NCBI GenBank assembly: GCA_015056145.1
Contig: SVGY01000002.1
Span: forward strand, 141,117-205,116
DNA: 64,000 nucleotides
Source: Clostridiales bacterium
GTDB taxonomy: Bacteria; Bacillota; Clostridia; Christensenellales; Aristaeellaceae
Direction: 5' to 3'
Shown piece by piece: positions 33,882 through 41,705 of this stretch. How positions within the stretch are numbered: the first letter of the stretch is position 1; each line of letters begins with the position of its first letter. The notes under the pieces were generated by a model. The model saw nothing but the letters and a program-made list of their open reading frames with translations, was not told the DNA's origin and made no database searches. The translations under genes were made by a program, and so were the position numbers.

Positions 33882-34264
33882 CAGTCGTCCTCCCCTTTCA
33901 TCATCAGGGTGATCTGGTCAAAATCAAGGGTGTGATAGCGGCGGTAGAGACGGATGGTCAGGGCCAGCATCAGCGCCGTTACGCTGACGGAAACCACGAT
34001 GCCCGTCAGCACAAGACCACTGGGCACGGGGTTGATGTAATGCTCGGCGCTGGTGAGGCCATCCCGCAGGATGGGCGCTCCCCGTCCCTCCACATATCCC
34101 AGGGAGGCAAGAAACAGATACACTGCCGTATCCATGATGTTCAGGCCGATGATCTTCTTGATGAGGTTACGGTGCAGAAGCAGCGTGGTAAAGCCCACGC
34201 CGAACAGGATCACCGCCACGATCTCATCCAGATGCTGGTTAATAATCTGCCAGAGGTTTTCCAT
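33881..34264 (-). CDS. mrpC: Mrp complex subunit C (NuoK-like)
   Basis: 127 residues with three helices, the length and layout of MrpC/NuoK: ILFGVGFTTLLLHRNLIKKI, IMDTAVYLFLASLGY and VPSGLVLTGIVVSVSVTALM. NuoK-like proteins form part of the proton path next to the antiporter subunits. The open frame extends further upstream, but MENLWQ is the family start, and it lies 2 bases after the mrpB stop. Confidence 0.9.
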   Translation of the reverse strand: MENLWQIINQHLDEIVAVILFGVGFTTLLLHRNLIKKIIGLNIMDTAVYLFLASLGYVEGRGAPILRDGLTSAEHYINPVPSGLVLTGIVVSVSVTALMLALTIRLYRRYHTLDFDQITLMMKGEDD

Positions 34265-34266
34265 CG

Positions 34267-35280
34267 TCACATGCCTCCTTTGCGGAACAGGGCGTAGAAG
34301 GTGTACATGGTGCACATCACGATCAGCCCCACGCAGATATTCAGGGGGAGGATAAATCCGGAGGAGAGGATGGCTCCGGGGGTACCCAGCGGCACGCCGC
34401 CGGGGATGTGGTTTGCTCCGGTGAAGAAGGAATAGCTCTTCATGCCCGCATAGCAAAGCAGGGGCAGCACACTGATCCACCGGGTCATTTTGTAGGTGAA
34501 GAAACGCCGGGTCTTCTCAAAGCCGAAGGCGGTCAGGTACAGGATGAGGCCTGCACCCATTACCGCACCACCGGAGAAACCTCCGCCAGGGCTTATGTGG
34601 CCGTTGAGCACAATGTAAATGCCAAACAGCAGGATCACCGGGGTGAGGAACTTGGCGGCAAACTGCAGGATGCCGTCGTTCTTGGGCTCATGGTGGCGGT
34701 CGTCGTATTCAGCTTCCAGCATGGCCTTGCTGGGCTTGCCGGGAGCATGGTCGCCCAGCTTCAGCAGGAAGATAACGCCGCAGGATGCTACAAACAGCAC
34801 CGTGGATTCGCCAAAGGTATCAAAGGCACGGTAATCAAGAATCATGCCGGCCACAAAGTTCACTGCGCCGGTTTCGGGAATGCCCTGCTCAATGTAGCGC
34901 TGGGATACCTCGTTATTGTAGGGGTTATCCTCTGCGCCGAAGGGGGGCAGCGCCACCACCGTGCTCAGCAGGAAAAAGATAATGGCTGCGCAAAGGATGA
35001 AGGCAGTGGTGCGGTAGAAGACATTCAGCCATTTTGCGCCCTTGGTCTTGGCCCAAAGATGCATGCGGCGGCTTTCCGCCACTTCATCCAGCAGCAGTTT
35101 GTCCCGGCGCAGTTCCAGCTTTTCCTCTTCCAGCTCCGCCCGTTCAAAGGAGAGCATATCCAGGCCCGCTTCCTCTTCGCCGGAAACGATGCTTTCCAGC
35201 TCGTCATCCAGGGGGCTGTTTTCGCCGCTGAGCCAGCTCATAAAGCGGCTTTTGAAGGTGGAATCATTCTTCTTTGTCAT
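34267..35280 (-). CDS. mrpB: fused MbhE + MrpB subunit with charged N-terminal extension
   Basis: 337 residues. Residues 1-85 are soluble and highly charged (DMLSFERAELEEEKLELRRD), not usual for the family. Residues ~86-185 resemble MbhE (YRTTAFILCAAIIFFLLSTV; ETGAVNFVAGMILDYRAFDT; FGESTVLFVASCGVIFLLKL). Residues ~205-337 are MrpB/MbhF (AKFLTPVILLFGIYIVLNGH, ISPGGGFSGGAVMGAGL, GTPGAILSSGFILPLNICVG). The fusion replaces two separate genes of Mbh. The start overlaps the DUF4040 gene by 17 bases. Confidence 0.87.
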   Translation of the reverse strand: MTKKNDSTFKSRFMSWLSGENSPLDDELESIVSGEEEAGLDMLSFERAELEEEKLELRRDKLLLDEVAESRRMHLWAKTKGAKWLNVFYRTTAFILCAAIIFFLLSTVVALPPFGAEDNPYNNEVSQRYIEQGIPETGAVNFVAGMILDYRAFDTFGESTVLFVASCGVIFLLKLGDHAPGKPSKAMLEAEYDDRHHEPKNDGILQFAAKFLTPVILLFGIYIVLNGHISPGGGFSGGAVMGAGLILYLTAFGFEKTRRFFTYKMTRWISVLPLLCYAGMKSYSFFTGANHIPGGVPLGTPGAILSSGFILPLNICVGLIVMCTMYTFYALFRKGGM

Positions 35281-35536
35281 GACGATCCTCCTCCTCGTCG
35301 CCCCGGATGGCGTGAATCTTCTTCAGGGTGATAAAGAACAGTATGGAGGTAACGCCTGCGCCCACGGCAGCCTCGGTAATGGCCAGGTCGGGGCTTTCCA
35401 GCATCATCCACACGATGCTCATCAGTACGCTGTAAGCCATGAAGATAACCACGCTTACCAGCAGATTTTTGCTAAGGCTGGTAGCCACGGCGCATACCAC
35501 CAGAAATACCAGCACGATCATCATAAAGGCATTCAT
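35264..35536 (-). CDS. MbhD-like subunit (DUF4040)
   Basis: 90 residues. The sequence MIVLVFLVVCAVATSLSKNL ... WMMLESPDLAITEAAVGAGV is the DUF4040/MbhD signature, a piece that in MrpA is the C-terminal part of the large subunit and in Mbh is a separate gene. The start MNAFMM overlaps the mrpG stop by four bases (ATGA). The presence of a separate DUF4040 gene makes this cluster Mbh-like rather than a classic seven-gene mrp. Confidence 0.88.
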   Translation of the reverse strand: MNAFMMIVLVFLVVCAVATSLSKNLLVSVVIFMAYSVLMSIVWMMLESPDLAITEAAVGAGVTSILFFITLKKIHAIRGDEEEDRHDKEE

Positions 35537-35856
35537 TTGCGGATCAGCTCCATTTCCTTTTCCGGGTGTTCGTTGGTGGCGATTTCCAGCCGGGCGATAA
35601 GGTGGCTGGCAGTGGGGCTGGTAAGCAGCACAAACAGGCAGGTAATCAGGCATTTTGCAATGACGAAACCGTCATTATGGCTGATGGAGAGGCCCAGCAT
35701 GATCATGATCAGGCCCAGGGTATCGCCCATGGAGGCGGCGTGCATGCGGTTGAGCACATAGCGGAAGCGGTATTGCCCCACCACGCCGCTGAGGAAAAAG
35801 AACAGCCCGCCTGCGATCAGGGCGGCGGTCAGCCCGAAACGGATCCACTCAATCAT
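35533..35856 (-). CDS. mrpG: Mrp complex subunit G
   Basis: 107 residues, three helices. IRFGLTAALIAGGLFFFLSG, the conserved MHAASMGDTLGLIMIMLGL and a final helix with LTSPTASHLIARLE are family-typical. It overlaps mrpF by eight bases and the DUF4040 gene by four. Confidence 0.93.
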   Translation of the reverse strand: MIEWIRFGLTAALIAGGLFFFLSGVVGQYRFRYVLNRMHAASMGDTLGLIMIMLGLSISHNDGFVIAKCLITCLFVLLTSPTASHLIARLEIATNEHPEKEMELIRK

Positions 35857-36172
35857 GGCTTTCTGCCTCCTTTTGCCTTTCGGCTTTTTCCCGTTTTTCC
35901 AGGGCTACGCCGATGTATACCTTGCACAAAACCACCACTGCCAGGAAGCCCAGCAGGGCGTAGATCAGCGCAACATCCATCAGATAACCCTCGCTGAGCA
36001 TAGCCGCCAACACAGCGATCATGGCAAGGGTCAGGGTGCAGATCATGTTGATGGCCACCACCCGGTCCGCAATGCGGGGGCCCAGAATGGCCCGGATCAG
36101 GCAAGCCATGGTAAGCAGGCTCAAAACCACCAGCACAGCGGTGTGAAGAATCTGATATGAGTTGTGGATCAT
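35849..36172 (-). CDS. mrpF: Mrp complex subunit F
   Basis: 107 residues, three helices. RAILGPRIADRVVAINMICT carries the conserved GP...DR motif of MrpF/MnhF; VALIYALLGFLAVVVLCKVY is the last helix. Overlaps mrpE by four bases and mrpG by eight, so translation is coupled. Confidence 0.93.
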   Translation of the reverse strand: MIHNSYQILHTAVLVVLSLLTMACLIRAILGPRIADRVVAINMICTLTLAMIAVLAAMLSEGYLMDVALIYALLGFLAVVVLCKVYIGVALEKREKAERQKEAESHD

Positions 36173-36651
36173 TGCTTCTGCTCCTCCCCGATGGCTTTTT
36201 CCATTTCCAGCAGCTGGGTCTGGAAATCCAGCGTATCAATATCCGCCGCCAGGGACTGATCCAGGCAATGGATAATCATTTCCCCGTCCTCCTGCATCAG
36301 CACCGTAATGGTGCCGGGGGTCATGGTAATGCTGTTGGCCAGAATGCAGCGGGCCCCGGGGCTTTTCAGCGGGCTGTGGAAGCTGACCAGCTTTGGCTCC
36401 GGCTTTCTGCGGGAATAAAGGAAGGGCAGCAGGGCCAGGTTGCTTTTGATGATCTCCTTAAGCAAGGTCCAGGCATAGCGGAACCCCCTGGGAATGAGCC
36501 GCAGCATCTGCAGTTCTCTCCGGGGGCTGTAATCCAGAAATTTTACACAAAACCAGTATAGAAGCGCAGCTATCACCACGCCGAAAATAACGATCTCCCA
36601 TGTGATTTTTCCGTTCAGAATCACAAAGAGGGCAAAGAACAATACCGCCAT
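36169..36651 (-). CDS. mrpE: Mrp complex subunit E
   Basis: 160 residues. Two short N-terminal helices (VLFFALFVILNGKITWEIVI) and the cytoplasmic signature KSPGARCILANSITMTPGTI followed by LMQEDGEMIIHCLDQ fit MrpE/MnhE. It is the first gene of the ten-gene operon. AAGGAAG precedes the ATG by 8 bases, and a near-consensus promoter lies ~70 bases upstream. Confidence 0.93.
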   Translation of the reverse strand: MAVLFFALFVILNGKITWEIVIFGVVIAALLYWFCVKFLDYSPRRELQMLRLIPRGFRYAWTLLKEIIKSNLALLPFLYSRRKPEPKLVSFHSPLKSPGARCILANSITMTPGTITVLMQEDGEMIIHCLDQSLAADIDTLDFQTQLLEMEKAIGEEQKQ

Positions 36652-36722
36652 GGAAAAGACTTCCTTTCTTTGCGGGCCACGGGGCAGGGCTCCGTCACCT
36701 GAGGGATGGACAAATCTTTTAT

Positions 36723-36751
36723 ATATTACGCCTGTCTGAAAATATTGTCAA
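36723..36751 (-). promoter_or_regulatory. promoter of the Mrp/Mbh-like operon
   Basis: On the minus strand TTGACA (36746-36751) and TAATAT (36723-36728) are 17 bases apart. No clear vegetative promoter was found for the divergent sleB gene, which in relatives is transcribed in the forespore. Confidence 0.75.
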
Positions 36752-36860
36752 ATTATGATTTGGCAAAGAAAACATGTATGTTTTTACCATTTCCGGTGAA
36801 GGCTACCAGTAGCCAACATCCCGGCTGTACCGGGGAGAGCTTTTTTGGAGGGATATGTTC

Positions 36861-37538
36861 ATGAGGGAAAACTTCGATATAAAAGAATTTGCCCTGCAGC
36901 TGCTGGCTGCGCTGGCCACCTTTGCGCTGTTTGTGCTGGTGGTGCGGGCCGACGGTGAAATTGGCTGGGGCAACAAAAGCGAACAGGTGAGGCAGATACA
37001 GCAAAAGCTCATCAACTGGGGCTACATGTCCGGCACGGCAGACGGGGTCTTCGGCCAGAAAACCTACGACGGTGTGGTTCGGTTCCAGCGCAGCCACGGC
37101 CTTGCTGCGGACGGCATCGTGGGCAGGCGCACCGCCGAAGCGCTGGGCATCAGTCTGGGCAGCAGCGTATCCGCCTCGGCCTACAACGAAAGCGAAAGCT
37201 ATATGCTGGCAAGGCTCATCCATGGAGAGGCCCGGGGCGAACCCTATGTGGGCAAGGTAGCCGTGGCGGCGGTGGTGCTGAACCGGGTCAAAAGCGCATC
37301 CTTTCCCAATACCATCGCCGGTGTGATCTTTCAGGCCGGAGCCTTTGATGCGGTAAAGGACGGCCAGTACAATCTCACCCCGGATGCAGACAGTATCCGG
37401 GCTGCCAAGGATGCCCTCAATGGCTGGGATCCCACCGGGGGCTGCCTGTACTACTTCAACCCGGAAACCGCCACCAGCAAATGGATATGGACCCGCACCA
37501 TTCAGCTGACCATCGGCAAGCATCATTTCGCTATATAA
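36861..37538 (+). CDS. sleB: spore cortex-lytic enzyme SleB
   Basis: 225 residues. A single N-terminal helix (LQLLAALATFALFVLVVRA) acts as signal or anchor. A PG_binding_1 domain at ~38-95 (SEQVRQIQQKLINWGYMSGT) is followed by a Hydrolase_2 domain at ~113-225 with catalytic E123 in RLIHGEARGEPYVGKVAVAA and the late GWDPTGGCLYYFNP. SleB is a lytic transglycosylase that breaks spore cortex (muramic-delta-lactam peptidoglycan) during germination. Start at the second of two close ATGs, 9 bases after GGAGG. It forms an operon with ypeB, which is needed for SleB stability in relatives. Confidence 0.93.
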   Translation: MRENFDIKEFALQLLAALATFALFVLVVRADGEIGWGNKSEQVRQIQQKLINWGYMSGTADGVFGQKTYDGVVRFQRSHGLAADGIVGRRTAEALGISLGSSVSASAYNESESYMLARLIHGEARGEPYVGKVAVAAVVLNRVKSASFPNTIAGVIFQAGAFDAVKDGQYNLTPDADSIRAAKDALNGWDPTGGCLYYFNPETATSKWIWTRTIQLTIGKHHFAI

Positions 37539-37568
37539 AGAAACCACAGCGGGTACAAGGAGCAAACC

Positions 37569-38900
37569 ATGAAAAAGCGAACGCATTCCATTCTGTATTC
37601 CTTGCTGGGGCTGGGCGTGATGGTCACTCTGTTTTTCGCTCTCTACCATGCCAGCGAAGCGGTGCGGGCCAAGGACGCACTGGAGATCAACTACACCCAG
37701 CGTTTAATGGAAAGCCGGGAAAACCTCAGCGCCATTTCCCTGGGCCTGGGCAAGCTGCCAGCCGCCGGGGAAAACCATACCATCATCCAGCTCTTGTCCG
37801 GCGCAGGCGTACGGGCTGAGGGCCTGGTGGGCGATCTGAGCTCTCTGCCCCTTTCCCATGCCGCTATGGAAGATGCCATCATATTCTGCAACCAGCTGTC
37901 GGAGTACACAGGTCTGCTGCTGGACAAGCTGGCTTCCGGCCGAAGCCTGACGGAAAAGGAGCGGGAGACTTTGGCCGGGCTCTGCAGCCAGTGCAGGCTG
38001 CTGGAGGGCCAGTTTGCCCTCGCCTGGGATACCATGCTCCAGGACAGCCTGCGCCTTTCCCCGCAGGATAACGTATTCTATCAGGAACCATCCGCCGCAA
38101 GCCGTCCGCTGGAAATCGCCGGGGCTGCGGGCATGGCGTACCCCTCCATGGTATATGACGGCGCATTTTCCCATGCCCGCAGCACAGGCGTACCCAAGGC
38201 TCTTGGCAGCAAGGCAGTCACCGCCGAGGAGGCCATCCGCATCGCAACGGAGTATATTGGTGCGCCCCGGGTAACAAGCGCCGTGCACGGGGCGGATATT
38301 TCCGGTGATCTGTCCTGCTATGGCGTCACCCTTACCCTTGGGGACGGCACAGTGCTCAATGCAGCAGTAACCCGGCAGGGCGGCCAGCTGCTGTGGATCA
38401 TGCCGGAGCATGCCTCCTTCAGCGCAGCCCTCACCCTGGAGGAATGCCGCAGGAGCGCTGAATACTTTTTGCTCAATCACGAATACGGCCCCATGGAAAT
38501 TGTGGATTACCAGGTATATGACGGCATGGCGGTATTGAACTTTGTTTCTGTGCAGGATGGGGCGTTGCTCTATCCCGACCTTGTAAAGGTGCAGCTGCGC
38601 ATGGATACCGGCGAGGTGGTGGGGCTGGAGGCACACGATTACATCATGAATCACACCCGACGGCAAAAGCTGGAAGCCGCCCTCAGCCCCGAAGCAGCGC
38701 TGGAAAAGGTGCAGGGGCGGCTGGAAAATGCGGAGGTGCGTCTGTGCCTGATTCCCTGGCAGCAGCAGGAAAGGCTCTGCTACGAGCTGAAAGGCAGCCT
38801 GGACGGGCAGGAGTACCGCATCTACATCGACGCAAACACCGGCGAGGAAGTGGAAGTACACATGACGGTGGACGGCACCGACGGCCCCCTGAGCGTGTAA
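37569..38900 (+). CDS. ypeB: germination protein YpeB
   Basis: 443 residues. An N-terminal helix (SLLGLGVMVTLFFALYHASE) is followed by a helical domain (ALEINYTQRLMESRENLSAI) and C-terminal PepSY-like repeats (ITAEEAIRIATEYIG-type: 'VTAEEAIRIATEYIGA', 'SPEAALEKVQGRLE'), ending in TGEEVEVHMTVDG. Partner of SleB: each protects the other in dormant spores. It lies 30 bases after sleB with AAGGAG before the ATG. Length and layout are as in Bacillus. Confidence 0.93.
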   Translation: MKKRTHSILYSLLGLGVMVTLFFALYHASEAVRAKDALEINYTQRLMESRENLSAISLGLGKLPAAGENHTIIQLLSGAGVRAEGLVGDLSSLPLSHAAMEDAIIFCNQLSEYTGLLLDKLASGRSLTEKERETLAGLCSQCRLLEGQFALAWDTMLQDSLRLSPQDNVFYQEPSAASRPLEIAGAAGMAYPSMVYDGAFSHARSTGVPKALGSKAVTAEEAIRIATEYIGAPRVTSAVHGADISGDLSCYGVTLTLGDGTVLNAAVTRQGGQLLWIMPEHASFSAALTLEECRRSAEYFLLNHEYGPMEIVDYQVYDGMAVLNFVSVQDGALLYPDLVKVQLRMDTGEVVGLEAHDYIMNHTRRQKLEAALSPEAALEKVQGRLENAEVRLCLIPWQQQERLCYELKGSLDGQEYRIYIDANTGEEVEVHMTVDGTDGPLSV

Positions 38901-39020
38901 CATATACAATATATAGTGGTAATTCCTTCTGATATGTGGTACAATTTAGGCAAAACAGGAAAGGCTTCCGCAAAGGGGCCTTTTTCCCGTATTTTCTCAC
39001 AGACTTTTTTCCCATGGGAC

Positions 39021-39026
39021 AGGAGG
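39021..39026 (+). promoter_or_regulatory. ribosome binding site that decides the HAD gene start
   Basis: AGGAGG lies 8 bases before TTG 39035. The upstream ATG at 39014 has only TTTTTTCCC before it. Confidence 0.8.
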
Positions 39027-39034
39027 AATCTCTC

Positions 39035-39835
39035 TTGACGGAAACTGAAATCCGCAGAAAACTGGCAGATGTACGCTGCTTTATGCTGGATATGGACGGC
39101 ACCTTTTACCTGGGCGACCAGCTTCTGGAGGGCTCCCTTTCTTTTTTGGAGCGCCTTTCGGAAACCGGCCGCACCAACCTTTTCCTTACCAACAATTCCA
39201 GCAAATCCGCAGAGGTGTATGTAAACAAGCTGCGCCGCATGGGTGTGGAGGATCAGTACTGCAATGTGCTCACCTCCGGTCAGGCTGCCGGAAGCTGGTG
39301 CCTGAGGGAAATGCCCGGCAAGAAGGCTTTCCTTCTGGGCAACCACATGCTGCGCAGCGAGCTTGAGGGCATGGGCCTGCTTTTCGATGACAAAAACCCG
39401 GATTATGTGCTTGTGGGCTACGATACCACCCTCGATTATGCCAAGATGACCGCCCTGTGCGACCATGTCCGGGCCGGGCTTCCCTACATTGCCACCCATC
39501 CCGATTTCAACTGTCCCACAGAAACCGGCTTTGCGCCGGATATCGGGGCCATCATGGCCTTTGTGGAAGCCTCCACCGGACGCAGGCCCGACAGGATCAT
39601 CGGCAAACCCAATGTCGGCATTGTGGAGGAGGCCCTGAAGAAAACAGGCCTTGAGCCTCATCAGCTGGCCATGGTTGGCGACCGGCTCTATACGGATATC
39701 GCCACCGGGCGCAATTTCGGCATACTGAGCATCCTGGTGCTTACCGGCGAAGCCTCCATGGATGATGTGGAAAAAAGCGACGTAAAGCCGGATCTGATCT
39801 TCCCCCGCCTTTCCTCCATGAACCATCTTCTGTGA
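39035..39835 (+). CDS. HAD-IIA family phosphatase (NagD-like)
   Basis: 266 residues, TTG start. Motif I is CFMLDMDGTFYLGD, motif II TNNSSKSAEVY, motif III/IV GKPNVGIVEEALKK and MVGDRLYTDIATGRNFG, with the large C2 cap between. These enzymes remove phosphate from small phosphomonoesters (p-nitrophenyl phosphate, nucleotides, glycerol-type phosphates). The true substrate is unknown. It lies between ypeB and the L,D-transpeptidase, 11 bases before the latter, so the two are likely cotranscribed. Confidence 0.92.
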   Translation: MTETEIRRKLADVRCFMLDMDGTFYLGDQLLEGSLSFLERLSETGRTNLFLTNNSSKSAEVYVNKLRRMGVEDQYCNVLTSGQAAGSWCLREMPGKKAFLLGNHMLRSELEGMGLLFDDKNPDYVLVGYDTTLDYAKMTALCDHVRAGLPYIATHPDFNCPTETGFAPDIGAIMAFVEASTGRRPDRIIGKPNVGIVEEALKKTGLEPHQLAMVGDRLYTDIATGRNFGILSILVLTGEASMDDVEKSDVKPDLIFPRLSSMNHLL

Positions 39836-39846
39836 GGTGACAAAAG

Positions 39847-41565
39847 ATGAAACGTCTGATGGCTTTCTTTCTTGTACTGCTGACTGTGCTGTGCTCCATT
39901 CCCTCCTTTGGCGAGGAAGAAGAGACAGCTATACCTCCCTTTGAGCCCATGGAATACGGCGATTCCGGCCCACTGGTCACCTATGTGCAGACCCGGCTGA
40001 CGGAGCTGGGCTACTACTCCGGCAAGATTTCCGGCAACTTCCTGGAGGGCACCCGGGCAGGCCTGCGCCGCCTGCAGAAGGATTACGGCCTTGAAGTGAC
40101 CGGTACCCTCAACGAGGAAACCTACGCCCTCATCCAGACCGCCGAATACCGCATCCTGGAAAACGGCATCGACGGCGATGCCGTAACCCGCCTGCAGGAA
40201 AGGCTCATTGAGCTGGGCTACCTCAACACCAACGCCACCGGCAAATTCCGCTCCGCCACCGAAGGAGCGGTGAAGGCCTTCCAGCGTCAGCATGGTCTGG
40301 AAGCCACCGGCATTGCGGATTTTGATACCCAGCGGCTGCTCTTCGGGGAAGGCGCTTTGCCCAAGGGAGCCACCCCCACCCCCACCCCGGATCCCATGAA
40401 CGATCTGGGCGACGTCAACGACGTGGTCATTGCCGGCGACGGCGAGAGCACCGAGGATACCCGGGACGATGTGCCCTTTACCCAGCGCATGGTGCGTGGC
40501 ACCGAGGGCGAGAACGTCAAAAAGGTACAGACCCGGCTGACGGAGCTGGGCTTCTTCGACGGGCCCATCAGCGGCTACTACATGAACCAGACCATTGCCG
40601 CCGTGAAGCGGTTTCAGGAATACAACGGCCTTCTGGCAGAAGGCACCATGAACGAGGAAACCTGGGACATGCTCTTTAACGCCACGGATGTGGTGGATAT
40701 CCACGGCACGCCAAGGCCCAGCCCGGAACCCACTCTGCCCCCCTATTATGTGGTGGTGGACGTGACCAATCAGGTAACTTTCGTCTACGGCCTGGACGAA
40801 AACAACGAATACACCCAGGAAGTAAAGCGCATGATCTGCTCCACAGGCGTTGTGGGCTGCGACAGTACCCCCGGCGACTGGATCACCGACGGGCGGCGTG
40901 CACGCTGGGCCTATTTCAGCCTCTACGGCAGCCATGCCCAGTACTGGACCAAAATCAACGAAAACATCGCTTTCCACAGCGTCATTTACCGCACCGTGGA
41001 TAATCACGCCCTCAACACCAAGTCCTACTACCGCCTGGGAAGACGGGCCTCCCACGGCTGCATCCGCCTTCTGGTCAGCGATGCCAAGTGGATCTACGAA
41101 AACGTCCGGGGCGGCAGTACCATCCACATCACCGAGGATCTGCCCGAGGATCAGGAGCTGAACAAGAGCCTCCTGCCCCCGGAGCTGGACCGCAGCTATA
41201 TGCTGCCAAGAGTAACGCCCCAGCCCACCCCGGAACCGGACTACGCCTTTGACAAGGTACCCCCCTACGAATTCCGCACCCTCAAAAAGGAAAAGAAGGG
41301 CGAGGATGTGTACTGGCTTCAGTGCAAGCTGCGGGATCTTGGGTACTATCACGGCACCGTCACCGGGCAGTACTGGCAGGGCACCTTCGATGCGGTCAAG
41401 GCCTTCCAGAAGGACAACGGTCTCCGGGCCAACGGCGTAGCCAATGCCCAGACCCAGCAGGCCATCTTTGCGGATGTGCTCTACACGCCTACGCCCGTCC
41501 CCACCGATACCCCCACCCCGGAACCCACCTTCACCCCGGAGCCTACCCCTTCTCCGGAGGGATAA
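39847..41565 (+). CDS. L,D-transpeptidase (YkuD) with four peptidoglycan-binding domains
   Basis: 572 residues. A signal peptide (MKRLMAFFLVLLTVLCSIPS) is followed by three PG_binding_1 domains (about 37-95, 110-170, 218-280), a YkuD domain (~300-445) with the catalytic SHGCIRL (H403, C405), a fourth PG-binding domain (~484-545) after the catalytic domain, and a Pro/Thr-rich tail (TPTPEPTFTPEPTPSPEG). It would make 3-3 crosslinks or attach proteins to wall peptides. Several PG-binding domains on both sides of YkuD suggest strong wall retention. The tail may span the wall. Confidence 0.9.
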   Translation: MKRLMAFFLVLLTVLCSIPSFGEEEETAIPPFEPMEYGDSGPLVTYVQTRLTELGYYSGKISGNFLEGTRAGLRRLQKDYGLEVTGTLNEETYALIQTAEYRILENGIDGDAVTRLQERLIELGYLNTNATGKFRSATEGAVKAFQRQHGLEATGIADFDTQRLLFGEGALPKGATPTPTPDPMNDLGDVNDVVIAGDGESTEDTRDDVPFTQRMVRGTEGENVKKVQTRLTELGFFDGPISGYYMNQTIAAVKRFQEYNGLLAEGTMNEETWDMLFNATDVVDIHGTPRPSPEPTLPPYYVVVDVTNQVTFVYGLDENNEYTQEVKRMICSTGVVGCDSTPGDWITDGRRARWAYFSLYGSHAQYWTKINENIAFHSVIYRTVDNHALNTKSYYRLGRRASHGCIRLLVSDAKWIYENVRGGSTIHITEDLPEDQELNKSLLPPELDRSYMLPRVTPQPTPEPDYAFDKVPPYEFRTLKKEKKGEDVYWLQCKLRDLGYYHGTVTGQYWQGTFDAVKAFQKDNGLRANGVANAQTQQAIFADVLYTPTPVPTDTPTPEPTFTPEPTPSPEG

Positions 41566-41583
41566 TCTTTCTCTGTCACCCAT

Positions 41584-41617
41584 CCCCGCTTTGCCATAGT
41601 GCAGGGCGGGGCTTTTC
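41584..41617 (+). terminator. terminator after the L,D-transpeptidase gene
   Basis: CCCCGCTTTGC pairs with GCAGGGCGGGG (with G-T pairs), followed by CTTTT. Confidence 0.75.
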
Positions 41618-41621
41618 ACGG

Positions 41622-41650
41622 TTGAAAACCCCTGCCCAGGGTGATATACT
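41622..41650 (+). promoter_or_regulatory. promoter of the aminotransferase-flippase-ATP-grasp operon
   Basis: TTGAAA (41622-41627) and TATACT (41645-41650) are 17 bases apart. A partly palindromic ACTGGTATATTAGTACCA lies just downstream and may be an operator. Confidence 0.65.
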
Positions 41651-41705
41651 GATACTGGTATATTAGTACCAATTTTCCGATTCCCTGCCGAAAGAAGGTA
41701 CCTTC

